From: Hallella bergensis DSM 17361
Lineage (GTDB): Bacteria > Bacteroidota > Bacteroidia > Bacteroidales > Bacteroidaceae
Reading direction: 5' to 3'
Assembly (NCBI RefSeq): GCF_000160535.1
Contig: NZ_GG704782.1
Span: 49,145 to 84,437 of the forward strand
DNA: 35,293 nucleotides
Of this stretch, positions 1 to 7,996 are shown one piece after another. Position numbers and translations under genes: made by a program. Below the pieces are notes generated by a model that was not told the DNA's origin, did no database searches, and saw only the letters and a program-made list of their open reading frames with translations. How positions within the stretch are numbered: position 1 is the stretch's first letter; the number at the start of each line of letters is the position of its first letter.

Positions 1-429
1 GAGGCAGCCAAAGATGCTAAAAAAGAGGCCAAGGACGTAGCCGACGACGTGAAGGAGGCAGCCAAGGACGTAGCCGACGACGTGAAGGAGGCAGCCAAGG
101 ACGTAGCCGACGACGTGAAGGAGGCAGCCAAGGACGTAGCCGACGACGTGAAGGAGGCAGCCAAAGACGCGAAGAAAGACGCAAAAGATGCTGTGGACGA
201 TGCTGAAGACCAGGGCGAAAATATGGCCGATGAAGCTACGGCCAAAACACATAATGTAATTGAAAACGTAAAAAACGCTATTACTGACACTAAAGAGAAA
301 ATAACAGAGACACGCCGCGACTTTGCCAAAAAGACGGCAGAAGCTATCGAAGGGGCTCGCGCTAATGAAAACGTGAAGAAGATGCGAGATAAACTTTGGG
401 GGATCGTTAACGATATCAAAGAAAAGTAA
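1..429 (+). CDS. Helical repeat protein (LEA/YtxH-like), 5' end outside window
   Basis: The reading frame is open from base 1, so the gene starts upstream of the window and only its C-terminal 142 residues are seen. Residues are almost all Lys, Asp, Glu, Ala and Val. The first part is built from an 11-residue unit (EAAKDVADDVK) encoded by three identical 33-bp copies at 55-153, with degenerate copies on both sides. Such 11-mer amphipathic helices resemble LEA-type and YtxH-type proteins. The last 65 residues leave the repeat but stay charged and helical. No signal or membrane segment is visible in this part. The function is unknown; a stress-related or envelope-associated coiled protein is a guess. 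A GTG at 49 is inside the repeat and is not a convincing start. Confidence 0.75.
   Translation, partial: EAAKDAKKEAKDVADDVKEAAKDVADDVKEAAKDVADDVKEAAKDVADDVKEAAKDAKKDAKDAVDDAEDQGENMADEATAKTHNVIENVKNAITDTKEKITETRRDFAKKTAEAIEGARANENVKKMRDKLWGIVNDIKEK
55..153 (+). repeat. Three identical 33-bp tandem repeats inside a CDS
   Basis: Bases 55-87, 88-120 and 121-153 are identical 33-mers encoding EAAKDVADDVK. Flanking units (before 55, and 154-186) are diverged copies. Exact identity at the DNA level, including third codon positions, points to recent duplication or slippage. Confidence 0.95.
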
Positions 430-466
430 GCGACAAAAAATTAAGGTAAGTTCTATTAATCCGTAT

Positions 467-539
467 ATTTAGTGTTTACTGAATAAATTATAATTTATTG
501 TATATCAAACGAATATTATTTATTCAGTAAACACTAAAT
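467..539. repeat. 22-bp perfect inverted repeat, 29-nt spacer
   Basis: The arm at 467-488 is the exact reverse complement of 518-539, with an AT-rich spacer at 489-517. It lies between the stop of the + strand repeat protein (429) and the stop of the - strand lipoprotein (561). It could be a bidirectional transcription terminator or a MITE-like element. The U-tract expected of a classical terminator is not obvious. Confidence 0.85.
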
Positions 540-560
540 TAGCTTTCCAACATACCATTT

Positions 561-1184
561 CTATCTCAAGATCTTAATATTCATCAGTTTTAATTCCTCA
601 TTATTCATGCGAACCCATTCATCCCAGTCTTCGTCTAATGATTTTAGCAATGGGCTTGGATGTGTTCTTAATAGTTTTGACAAATAAATCTTTGCATTCT
701 TCTCTCCATCACGCAGATAAATTGCTTTCATCTTATTAATAGCCATATCTTCGTTATACTCATCATTCAATGAACTGTCACAAACAGCAATTGTCTTTTC
801 AATGTAATAAGCAGCCGAGTCTTTATTATGTTCCCTTAAGTATTTTTCCGACAGAAAGATAAGCCGTAACGGATTATTTGCTTGAAGGGTCAAAACTGCA
901 TGTTCAGCGTTGGCTATAGCCTCATCCATGTGTCCCAAAGAAAAGAAAACCATGGAACGGTGACGATAACACTGCCTCTTACCGATGTTCGTAGTATCAA
1001 TACTAAGCAAGTAGTCTGACAGTTTCAATGCTCTTTCGAGCATTGTCGTGTCGGTACGCAGAGTCCCCTCAAGAACCATTTTGTCTAAACTATCACGAAG
1101 GTTATTGAGATTTTCTTTATTCTGTCCTTTGACGCATCCTACAATCAATACGAAGACAATAAAAAAATACGATATTTTTTTCAT
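561..1184 (-). CDS. Small lipoprotein with TPR-like helices
   Basis: The 207-residue product starts with a lipoprotein signal: a hydrophobic stretch and a lipobox ending IVGC, with Cys17. The mature part is mostly helical. Blocks such as ALKLSDYLLSIDTTN and MDEAIANAEHAVLTL have the spacing of tetratricopeptide repeats, so protein binding at the membrane is plausible. It is the last gene before the 22-bp inverted repeat and lies 18 bp downstream of a doubtful 63-aa ORF on the same strand. No specific family was recognised and the function is unknown. Confidence 0.75.
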   Translation of the reverse strand: MKKISYFFIVFVLIVGCVKGQNKENLNNLRDSLDKMVLEGTLRTDTTMLERALKLSDYLLSIDTTNIGKRQCYRHRSMVFFSLGHMDEAIANAEHAVLTLQANNPLRLIFLSEKYLREHNKDSAAYYIEKTIAVCDSSLNDEYNEDMAINKMKAIYLRDGEKNAKIYLSKLLRTHPSPLLKSLDEDWDEWVRMNNEELKLMNIKILR

Positions 1185-1202
1185 AGAAACTTTATTGCCT
1201 TG

Positions 1203-1394
1203 TTATTTAATTCTGAATTCTTGGTTATATCTTCCCCATGCACCAGTGATAAAACCAATGATAGTCGGTCCTGTAACTGTCCCGTGGCCTCCAGGTGCGC
1301 TATAATTCCAAGCTCCAAACACATTTAAATTTATTGGAAATGACCACCAACTTTCGCTTTGGTGAAACTTAACCGGACAGCAGTGATTGTACAT
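1203..1394 (-). CDS. Doubtful 63-aa ORF, possible gene fragment
   Basis: This ATG-started ORF lies between lepB and the lipoprotein gene on the same strand. The product is rich in Trp, Gly and Asn, with a Gly/Thr-rich middle (GGHGTVTGPTIIGF), and has no signal peptide. Its composition looks protein-like, but it matches no family I can name. It may be the C-terminal remnant of a larger protein. The AT-rich repeat just upstream (1390-1445) shows no TAnnTTTG promoter. Confidence 0.3.
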   Translation of the reverse strand: MYNHCCPVKFHQSESWWSFPINLNVFGAWNYSAPGGHGTVTGPTIIGFITGAWGRYNQEFRIK

Positions 1395-1445
1395 TATAAA
1401 TTATACATTGTACATTATGAATTATGAATTGTGAATTATGAATTA
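1390..1445. repeat. AT-rich short direct repeats
   Basis: Degenerate direct repeats built on GAATTATGAATT / ACATTATAAATT fill the gap between the 63-aa ORF and lepB and run into the lepB stop codon. Strings like this are frequent intergenic fillers in Bacteroidales. No function can be read from it. Confidence 0.6.
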
Positions 1446-2861
1446 CTTAATATTGTCCACCATGTTGAACAGCCGGTTCCAACGTATGCCAGAAAAGCCG
1501 TGACGGTCGGGGTCGGAGCTCCACCAAATAAAGATAGGCTTGCCCACGATATGATCCTCGGGCACAAAGCCCCAGTAGCGCGAGTCGGCAGAGTTGTGGC
1601 GATTGTCGCCCATCATCCAATAGTAGTCCATCTTGAACGTATAGCTCTTAGCCAGTTTGCCATTGATATAGATTTGTCCGTTCTTCACCTCCAGGTCATT
1701 GTCCTCATAAACGCGGATAGGTCGCTCGTAGACGGCTATATTGTCAAGCGTGAGCTGAATGGTTGCACCCTTCTTGGGTATCCACACAGGCCCATAGTTG
1801 TCGCGCGTCCATCCTGTCACCATATTCAGGGGATAGAGGTCACCGATGACAGCATCGTTGTTGATACGAATGCTCTCCACCAAGTCCTTGCGGGCCTTGA
1901 GCGCCTTGACGGCTGCCTGGGTGAGGGGCATGAATCCGTTTTGGTTCAGGCTCGACAAATCCTCCATGGAGATGCCCAGTTCTTTCATCAGTTCATCGGG
2001 GATAGCCTGGCGTAGTTTGACATAATAGGTGTACTGCACATGGTCTGGCTCCTTGTTGGCCTTGCCGTCCAAATAGACGATGCGGTCCTTGATTTGCAGC
2101 GTCTGACCCGGCAAGCCCACGCATCGTTTCACGTAGTTCTCCCGACGGTCGGTGGGACGATGGTCTATGGAACCGTATTCGTTGGGGTTGCTGACAATGT
2201 AGCTACGACCAATGGCATACATATGCTTGAAATAGTCGAATTGTTCCTGCCGGTTCAGGTCGGCAGGGTTGACTGTCTGTTCAGCCTGCTGTCTGTAGAT
2301 CTGTTCCCCGAAGCCATAGACCGTCGCATAATAGTCGGCAGCCTGATAACGCGGTTCGGTCAGGATGGTGTCGCCGGCGGGATAGTTGAACACAACAATG
2401 TCGTTGAGTTGCACAGTGCCCAATCCCTTGACGCGACGATAGTCCCAATGGGGGAACTCGATGTAGCTCTTGGTGTTGATAACCGGCATGGTATGCTGTG
2501 TGAGCGGCATGGTGAGCGGGGTCTGCGGTATGCGTGGGCCATAACTGAGCTTGCTCACAAAGAGATAGTCGCCCGTGAGTAGGCTCTTTTCCAGCGAACT
2601 TGAGGGAATGACATAGTTCTGGAAGAAGAAAAGGTTGATGAAATACACGGCCACCAGCGCAAACACCAAGGCATCTACCCAGCTCATGATGAATCGCACG
2701 GGACCCTCTGAAGTCTTCCACCACTGCCACTTAATTTTCTTTGTAATATATACGTCGAAGATGAAGGGCACAACGATTAAGCCCAGCCAACTCTTCACCC
2801 AAAAGAGAAATAACAAGTAAAGTATGAGAACCACAATGAACTTAGCCCATTGTTTGGTCAT
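1443..2861 (-). CDS. lepB: Signal peptidase I
   Basis: Type I signal peptidase (S26), which removes signal peptides from exported proteins at the inner membrane. The 472-residue product begins with hydrophobic segments (about 8-38 and 62-80). Motifs are in order: IPSSS with nucleophile Ser89, GD shortly after, NYVKRCVGLPG with general base Lys245, and GDNRHNSADSRYWGF near the C terminus. It is longer than E. coli LepB because of an insertion between the Ser and Lys boxes, which is usual in Bacteroidales. The internal ATG at 2861 is preferred over 2891 because it gives a standard short cytoplasmic leader before the first membrane segment. It lies downstream of dapB on the same strand and is probably cotranscribed. 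Confidence 0.95.
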   Translation of the reverse strand: MTKQWAKFIVVLILYLLFLFWVKSWLGLIVVPFIFDVYITKKIKWQWWKTSEGPVRFIMSWVDALVFALVAVYFINLFFFQNYVIPSSSLEKSLLTGDYLFVSKLSYGPRIPQTPLTMPLTQHTMPVINTKSYIEFPHWDYRRVKGLGTVQLNDIVVFNYPAGDTILTEPRYQAADYYATVYGFGEQIYRQQAEQTVNPADLNRQEQFDYFKHMYAIGRSYIVSNPNEYGSIDHRPTDRRENYVKRCVGLPGQTLQIKDRIVYLDGKANKEPDHVQYTYYVKLRQAIPDELMKELGISMEDLSSLNQNGFMPLTQAAVKALKARKDLVESIRINNDAVIGDLYPLNMVTGWTRDNYGPVWIPKKGATIQLTLDNIAVYERPIRVYEDNDLEVKNGQIYINGKLAKSYTFKMDYYWMMGDNRHNSADSRYWGFVPEDHIVGKPIFIWWSSDPDRHGFSGIRWNRLFNMVDNIK

Positions 2862-2954
2862 GTTGAGATTAGCTCTTTCCTTATCTATCATAACTGTTTG
2901 TCGAAAGTATTGGTTGTTTTTATCAGACTGGCCAGACCTGCCTGACTATATGGG

Positions 2955-3710
2955 TTAAAATTTGAACAAGTCATTAGTGGTCAGCAGACCGGTATGATCC
3001 TTGGTGTATTCAGCTGCCAGCACGGCTCCCAATGCAAACCCCATGCGCGAGTGGGCATCGTGTGTAATCGTGATGCTATCGGCTTCGGAGTTGTAGGTCA
3101 CACGGTGTATACCCGGCACCTCTCCATGGCGAATGCTGTTAACGAGCAGTTCGTCGGCATTGTGGTCTGCCGACCCTTCCACGCGTCCGTCGTCCCAAGT
3201 GGTTGTTCCGAGTTTCCACTTGGCCTTGCGGTCGATGTTATCCACAATTTCCTCAGCCAAAGTGATGGCTGTCCCCGATGGTGCGTCGAGTTTGTGGACA
3301 TGGTGGGTCTCCTCCATTTGCACATCGTATTGTGGAAAACGATTCATGATTTGTGCCAGATATCGGTTTACCGCAGAGAAAATAGCGACTCCTATCGAGA
3401 AATTGGAGGCCCAGAAGAGCGTCTGCTTGCCATCTCGCGTCATTTCTTCCACCTCTGCACGATGGTCCTTCATCCATCCGGTCGATCCGCTCACCACCTT
3501 CACATGGTGTTTGAAAGCACGACAGTAATTGTCGAAGGCTGCTGTGGGATTGGTAAATTCAATGGCTACATCGGCAGATGCAAACTCGGGACTGTCGAAG
3601 TCTTCCTGATTGTCTACATCTATTCTGCATACAATCCGGTGGCCACGCTCCAAGGCAACCTGCTCAATCATGTGCCCCATCTTACCGTAGCCGATTAAAG
3701 CAATATTCAT
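2955..3710 (-). CDS. dapB: 4-hydroxy-tetrahydrodipicolinate reductase
   Basis: Cytoplasmic enzyme of the diaminopimelate/lysine pathway, reducing hydroxytetrahydrodipicolinate with NAD(P)H. The N terminus has the nucleotide-binding loop GYGKMG (residues 7-12). The catalytic and substrate-binding segment is THHVHKLDAPSGT, with His136/His137, Lys140 and the SGT at 145-147. The length of 251 aa is normal. A -7 element (TACTTTTG on the - strand, 3737-3744) lies just upstream. lepB follows after about 90 bp. Confidence 0.96.
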   Translation of the reverse strand: MNIALIGYGKMGHMIEQVALERGHRIVCRIDVDNQEDFDSPEFASADVAIEFTNPTAAFDNYCRAFKHHVKVVSGSTGWMKDHRAEVEEMTRDGKQTLFWASNFSIGVAIFSAVNRYLAQIMNRFPQYDVQMEETHHVHKLDAPSGTAITLAEEIVDNIDRKAKWKLGTTTWDDGRVEGSADHNADELLVNSIRHGEVPGIHRVTYNSEADSITITHDAHSRMGFALGAVLAAEYTKDHTGLLTTNDLFKF

Positions 3711-3736
3711 GTTTTTTTTAAATTAAAACGTTTCTG

Positions 3737-3744
3737 CAAAAGTA
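3737..3744 (-). promoter_or_regulatory. dapB promoter -7 element
   Basis: TACTTTTG on the - strand matches the Bacteroidetes -7 consensus TAnnTTTG and lies 26 bp before the dapB ATG. No clear TTTG -33 box was found at 19-21 bp. Confidence 0.55.
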
Positions 3745-3870
3745 ACCATATTTATGTGGAAAATGTTGTTATTCAGGCTAAAAATTATTCAAATTCGAAA
3801 CCTGCTGCAAATATTTACCCTTTTTTAATTAGATTTTGCATTCTAAAATGGTTCTCCATAAAATAAAGCA

Positions 3871-3906
3871 CTAACTTTGCAAGTTAGCACGTGACGTTAG
3901 TCACGT
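3871..3906. promoter_or_regulatory. Two adjacent palindromes at the promoter, candidate operator
   Basis: Palindrome one is CTAACTT-TGC-AAGTTAG (3871-3887), overlapping the -7 box. Palindrome two is ACGTGAC-GTTA-GTCACGT (3889-3906), placed at or just after the expected transcription start. Both are perfect 7-bp dyads one base apart. They may be repressor sites or a 5' UTR hairpin. Confidence 0.5.
3872..3879 (+). promoter_or_regulatory. Promoter -7 element of the PCMD lipoprotein gene
   Basis: TAACTTTG matches TAnnTTTG. It lies 60 bp before the start at 3940. It is embedded in a 7-bp palindrome (3871-3887), with a second palindrome directly downstream. Confidence 0.6.
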
Positions 3907-3939
3907 ATTTTCACACCATGTAAATATCTTCAAGACTGT

Positions 3940-5118
3940 ATGAAAGGATACAAATGGATAGCCGGTCTGTTGACTTGTGTCGCTTTGACCTCTTGTTTTA
4001 AGGAAGAGCCCCTCAATGCAGAATGTGACATCGAGCAGGTCTTTTTCCACGTAGACAACCCGACTGATGTGTTTTTCTCGGTCTCAGACACGCTACAAAA
4101 CGTGAGACCGAGCGAAGATGTCATCACTTTCAACGTAAGGCGGAAAAGCGGCATTGACCTCGCTACGCTCAAGCCACAATTCAAACTTACGCCCGGTGCA
4201 CAGCTCGTTGAGTTGGAGGGTGGAACTATGGACAGCGAAAAAGGCGGGACCTATTACTATGAAACCCTGTCAGAGGACAAACAGTGGAAACGCCGTTACC
4301 GCCTGAATATCACGCCGACCATGCGTACGGTAAATGATACCGTTAAGTATGATTTTGAACATTTCGAGCTCGAACCGAAGGATAAGAAATATTACGTCTG
4401 GCACAATGTGTTGGAAGACGGAACCTTTGGCAACGACTGGAGCAACGGCAATCCCGGCTTCAGAATCGCAAGGCCGTCGGCCCAACCCTCAGAATATCCA
4501 TCGGCGCCCATGGAAAACGGGTTCGATGGTCATGCCGTTCAGCTCACCACACGCAGCACCGGCTTCTTCGGTGCTTTCGCGAGGAAGCCTATTGCCGCCG
4601 GCAACTTCTTTCTCGGAACATTCAACGTTTCCATTGCATCGACCAATCCCCTAAAAGCCACGAGCTTCGGAGTGCCCTTCGACCGCGAACCACTTGTCAT
4701 GACCGGCGTGTTCAAATACCAGCCCGGCCCTATCTTCAAAGATAAAAATGGAACCGCTATGCCCGACCGGAAAGATTCGGCAGCTATCTATGCCGTGCTC
4801 TACTACAACACGGAGGAAATAAGAAGCGGCAACAACATAGAACACAGAAAAATAGTATTGAATGGTGAGAACGTGAAAACCAGTCCGAACATTGTGGCTA
4901 TTGCCGATATGAAAGAAGTGCCTGTAACCGACAGCTGGACACCGTTCAGGTTGGACTTCGTCTATAAAAAACCAATAGACTATGATGTCATGCTAAACCG
5001 CGGATACAATCTTGCCATCGTGTTCTCATCGAGCAACAAGGGAGATCGGTTCGAAGGAGCCATCGGATCGCAACTCTGTATCGATCAGATACGCATTATT
5101 TGTAAGAAAGAGGAATAG
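3940..5118 (+). CDS. PCMD-domain surface/periplasmic lipoprotein
   Basis: The 392-residue product has a lipoprotein signal peptide ending LTSC (Cys19). An N-terminal beta-rich region of about 110 residues (FNVRRKSGIDLATLKPQFKL and following) resembles the Ig-like domain often found before a PCMD domain. The C-terminal part (about 130-392) matches the putative carbohydrate metabolism (PCMD) domain as I know it: jelly-roll-like strands, the W(S/T)NGNPGF segment, and a Cys-containing end (LCIDQIRIICK). Such lipoproteins are common in Bacteroidales, and a role in ligand or glycan binding is suspected but unproven. The beta-barrel gene starts 35 bp downstream, so the two form a likely operon. Confidence 0.8.
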   Translation: MKGYKWIAGLLTCVALTSCFKEEPLNAECDIEQVFFHVDNPTDVFFSVSDTLQNVRPSEDVITFNVRRKSGIDLATLKPQFKLTPGAQLVELEGGTMDSEKGGTYYYETLSEDKQWKRRYRLNITPTMRTVNDTVKYDFEHFELEPKDKKYYVWHNVLEDGTFGNDWSNGNPGFRIARPSAQPSEYPSAPMENGFDGHAVQLTTRSTGFFGAFARKPIAAGNFFLGTFNVSIASTNPLKATSFGVPFDREPLVMTGVFKYQPGPIFKDKNGTAMPDRKDSAAIYAVLYYNTEEIRSGNNIEHRKIVLNGENVKTSPNIVAIADMKEVPVTDSWTPFRLDFVYKKPIDYDVMLNRGYNLAIVFSSSNKGDRFEGAIGSQLCIDQIRIICKKEE

Positions 5119-5153
5119 ACTACATCGATTTTTAATCATAAACACACAGCAAC

Positions 5154-5909
5154 ATGTCACCCATCAAAATATTCTTGTCTGCAATCGCCTTATATGTTGG
5201 AACGGTCAACGCAAAAGCCGATAACATTCTCGACAGCCTCAGTCTGAAGGCACGCGTGGGCTACAGCATCGGCGGAACAGCTCCTGTGTCACTCCCCGCA
5301 ACCATCCGGGGAATCAACGAATATCGCCTCCAACCCAATTTCTGTCTGGGAGTCGATGCCAAGAATACCCTTGATCCAAACTGGAGCATGCTCATTGGAC
5401 TTCGGTTTGAAAGCAAAGGTATGCACGTAGATGCCCGTGTGAAGAACTATTACGAGAAAATTGTAAAAGGCAACGAATCGTTGGCCGGACGTTTTACCGG
5501 CGACGTGACAACCCAAGTGAGGCTATGGATGATGACCATACCTCTGCAGGCCGTATGGTCTCCAACACCAAAAATCGATGTCCGCTGCGGACCATACATC
5601 TCCATGCTCACCAGCAAATCCTTCACCGGTTATGTGCACAACGGCTATCTGCGCGTGGGCGATCCGACCGGAGCTAAAGTGGAGCTTGGAAACGACGAGG
5701 AAGCAAGGGGCAACTACGACTTCACGGAACATTTACGCCCGTTGCAATGGGGCCTGAACTTTGGGGTAGATTGGACCCTGTATCGTCGATTCGGCATTTT
5801 TGCCGACATCAGCTGGGGACTCACCGGAGTGCATAAGAAGGATTTCAAAACCATAGAGCAAACCCTCTACCCCATCTTCGGAACGCTGGGTGCGACCTAT
5901 AGCCTTTGA
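5154..5909 (+). CDS. Outer-membrane beta-barrel (porin-family) protein
   Basis: The 251-residue product has a short signal peptide that ends around VNAKA. Alternating hydrophobic strands with aromatic girdle residues follow (for example MLIGLRFESKGM, LQWGLNFGVDWTLY, FGIFADISWGL). The protein ends in a strand closed by Leu (GATYSL), as expected of a small 8-10 strand barrel of the OMP_b-brl type inserted by BAM. It follows the PCMD lipoprotein at 35 bp, so the two may act together at the outer membrane. The substrate is unknown. Confidence 0.8.
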   Translation: MSPIKIFLSAIALYVGTVNAKADNILDSLSLKARVGYSIGGTAPVSLPATIRGINEYRLQPNFCLGVDAKNTLDPNWSMLIGLRFESKGMHVDARVKNYYEKIVKGNESLAGRFTGDVTTQVRLWMMTIPLQAVWSPTPKIDVRCGPYISMLTSKSFTGYVHNGYLRVGDPTGAKVELGNDEEARGNYDFTEHLRPLQWGLNFGVDWTLYRRFGIFADISWGLTGVHKKDFKTIEQTLYPIFGTLGATYSL

Positions 5910-6024
5910 TTGCAATGATCTTCAAGACACATACACCGTAGACATCCTGAGAGCTTTCGGGGTAGCCGATGCAGACACGTCTATCCCCAAACTCTGCAAC
6001 TTTCTGCGTAAGCGGGTAAAGTAG
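5890..6024 (+). pseudogene. Possible gene remnant after the barrel gene
   Basis: A frame without ATG, beginning inside the end of the barrel gene, gives a well-composed C-terminal-looking peptide that includes YTVDILRAFGVADADTSIP and ends LRKRVK before a TAG at 6022. It could be the tail of a lost gene, or chance. No family was recognised. Confidence 0.2.
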
Positions 6025-6076
6025 ACGAGGCAAGAACAAATCGACGTTCACAAAAACATCAAAATAATAAAGAAGC

Positions 6077-6120
6077 AAACAACTCCCCAAATCGACACAT
6101 CGACTTGGGGAGTTGTTTTT
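6077..6120. terminator. Bidirectional intrinsic terminator
   Basis: A 14-bp perfect stem (6077-6090 with 6105-6118) has a 14-nt loop that can pair further (TCGA/TCGA). It is followed by a T run on the + strand and has a T-rich complement on the other side. It sits between the convergent barrel gene (+) and alcohol dehydrogenase gene (-). Confidence 0.9.
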
Positions 6121-6144
6121 CTCAACAAAATATGACCATTCTTT

Positions 6145-7326
6145 TTACTGCGCCATGCGGTAAATTTGTTCGATGTCTTCTGCTTTCAGCACTTTGAAGT
6201 GGCCATGTGTAATCGTGTTGTTGCGTGTACACTTGCGTGCCATTTCCTTGATCTCGTCTTCTGTCACCTGACGACCAACCAGTTCGTGGATGGAAGTAGG
6301 CATGCCTATGGAATGATAGAATTTCTCTATTTCCTCAATGCCACGAAGGGCTGTTCCCTCTGGATCATCGCTATTCTCAGGAACGTCCCACACCTCCACA
6401 GCAAACTGTACGAAGCGTTGAATATTTTCCTTCATCACATAGCGCGCCCAACTTGGCCACACTGCTGCCAAGCCGGCACCATGGGCAACGTCGAACAACG
6501 CGCTCAACTCATGCTCGATCTGGTGTGTAGCCCAGTCGCCGAGAAGGCCACAACCGGTAAGTCCGTTGTGAGCCAGGCTACCGCCCCACATAATCTGTGC
6601 ACGGTTTTCGTAATCATTGGGGTTTTTCAGCACGTCATGCACGCATTCCTTCATGGTGCGGAGCAGGCTGATGGCAATATTATCGGTGAGCACCATGTCG
6701 TTGTCGTGAGAGAAGAAACGTTCCATGGTGTGCATCATCATGTCGGTCACTCCAGCCGCTGTTTGGTAGGCGGGGAGCGTAAAGGTGCGCTCGGGATTCA
6801 TGATGGCAAACTTCGGACGAGTAAGGGGATTGGAATAGCCACGCTTAATCTCTCCCTCTTCCTTGGTGATCACCATGGCATCGCTCATCTCACTGCCCGC
6901 AGCGGGAATGGTGAGTACTGAAGCCACCGGCAGGCAGCACTTGGGTTCTGCGACGCCCTCAAAAAAGTCCCACACATCGCCATCATAGTTAGCTCCGATC
7001 GCTATGGCTTTACTGGAGTCGATGACGCTACCGCCTCCTATGGCAAGGATAAATTCAATCTTCTGTTCCCGAACCATCTTGATTCCTTCCTTCACAAGGC
7101 CGAGACGTGGATTGGGCACCACGCCGCCAAGCTCAACATAGTCAACCCCGCCTTGCTTCAAGTTCTCGCAAATGGCATCAAGCAATCCGGATGCCTTGGC
7201 GCTCTTGCCGCCATAATGTACCAACACCTTGTGTCCGCCATACTTAGTGACAAGCTCTGCCACTTTACTTTCTGACTTCTTGCCAAACACTACCTCGGTA
7301 GGGGCATAATAAATAAAATCTTGCAT
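6145..7326 (-). CDS. Iron-containing alcohol dehydrogenase (butanol dehydrogenase / YqhD type)
   Basis: A 393-residue group III dehydrogenase that reduces aldehydes to alcohols with NAD(P)H. The N-terminal half has a Rossmann-like fold with the GGGSVIDSSKA loop. The C-terminal half carries metal ligands: Asp and His in GVTDMMMHTMERF, and His residues in GDWATHQIEHELSALFDVAHGAGLA. The opening sequence (FIYYAPTEVVFGK) is typical of the YqhD/BdhA branch. The start at 7326 is chosen because the upstream extension to 7392 lacks family-like sequence and overlaps the -7 and -33 boxes. It is probably monocistronic: own promoter upstream and a terminator downstream. The physiological substrate is not determinable here. 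Confidence 0.92.
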   Translation of the reverse strand: MQDFIYYAPTEVVFGKKSESKVAELVTKYGGHKVLVHYGGKSAKASGLLDAICENLKQGGVDYVELGGVVPNPRLGLVKEGIKMVREQKIEFILAIGGGSVIDSSKAIAIGANYDGDVWDFFEGVAEPKCCLPVASVLTIPAAGSEMSDAMVITKEEGEIKRGYSNPLTRPKFAIMNPERTFTLPAYQTAAGVTDMMMHTMERFFSHDNDMVLTDNIAISLLRTMKECVHDVLKNPNDYENRAQIMWGGSLAHNGLTGCGLLGDWATHQIEHELSALFDVAHGAGLAAVWPSWARYVMKENIQRFVQFAVEVWDVPENSDDPEGTALRGIEEIEKFYHSIGMPTSIHELVGRQVTEDEIKEMARKCTRNNTITHGHFKVLKAEDIEQIYRMAQ

Positions 7327-7362
7327 AATAATGAGTAGTTTTTTATTGTCTATAATCTGTCT

Positions 7363-7393
7363 CAAATATACATATTTTATTCCGATTAACAAA
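7363..7393 (-). promoter_or_regulatory. Promoter of the alcohol dehydrogenase gene
   Basis: On the - strand, TTTG (7390-7393), a 19-bp spacer and TATATTTG (7363-7370) give a complete Bacteroidetes sigma-ABfr promoter. Transcription should begin about 30 bp before the ATG at 7326. Confidence 0.8.
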
Positions 7394-7996
7394 GGATTAC
7401 AACCACGTATTATCGGGAATTAACTTTGTTTGTCATATTATTTTATGTCACTACTCAGCAATACCTATTATATTCTTTGTGTTCTATTTGAGGAATACAA
7501 AAAGGGAAATGAAAATTACAAGGACAAATGAGACGTGCGTTCACTTCAAGATGGAACGGTTTGTTCACGCACGTTGGGTTATTCTTGACAAGGTCGATCT
7601 TATCTTGGATTCCTATCATGAGGCATCATAAATGGTTAAAGATGTTGACAAAATGACCTCTCATTTTCGCTGATTTGAAAAACTGTTTGTGTTCGCTCGA
7701 AATACGAAAAATATATAGGGTTTTGTAAACGTCTGATGGTCAGCGTTTTTGAAAATTAGACCTTTTTCCTTCTTGTTATACCACCCGCGATTGAATATCG
7801 ATCGGCATGACGGGAAGGCCTCAACCGCCGTGCGATAGAGGCTCTTCCGCGTTGCCGCTAAGGCCTAACCGCACGATGAGAAGGCTTCCATCGCAGCAAT
7901 CTTATGCATTTGGCTCATGTTCGGCTCGGCTATGCCGAAAAAAGATGGCGCTTTTCTCTCTAAATATCTCGAAAATTATGATCGAAAAACGGTAAT
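7394..7996. other. Intergenic region, no convincing gene
   Basis: About 600 bp without a supported gene. It contains a 40-codon ATG ORF at 7509-7631 (+) with no recognisable family, a weak hairpin with a T run at 7727-7750 (+), and a GC-rich patch at 7800-7945 with short repeated words (GATGAGAAGGC at 7875-7885, also found at 20106-20116). The GC-rich patch is unlike the AT-rich flanks and may be a decayed or transferred fragment. Confidence 0.5.

Noticed and set aside
467..539. Invertible (phase-variable) promoter
   Set aside because: The spacer of 29 nt is too short to hold a -33/-7 promoter, and no recombinase gene is in the window.
7509..7631. 40-codon ATG ORF upstream of a weak hairpin
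   Set aside because: No family, no promoter box, and length well within chance expectation.
7807..7995. 62-codon + strand ORF
   Set aside because: Arg/Pro/Ser-rich translation of the GC-rich patch, no homology visible, ends just before the remnant gene.
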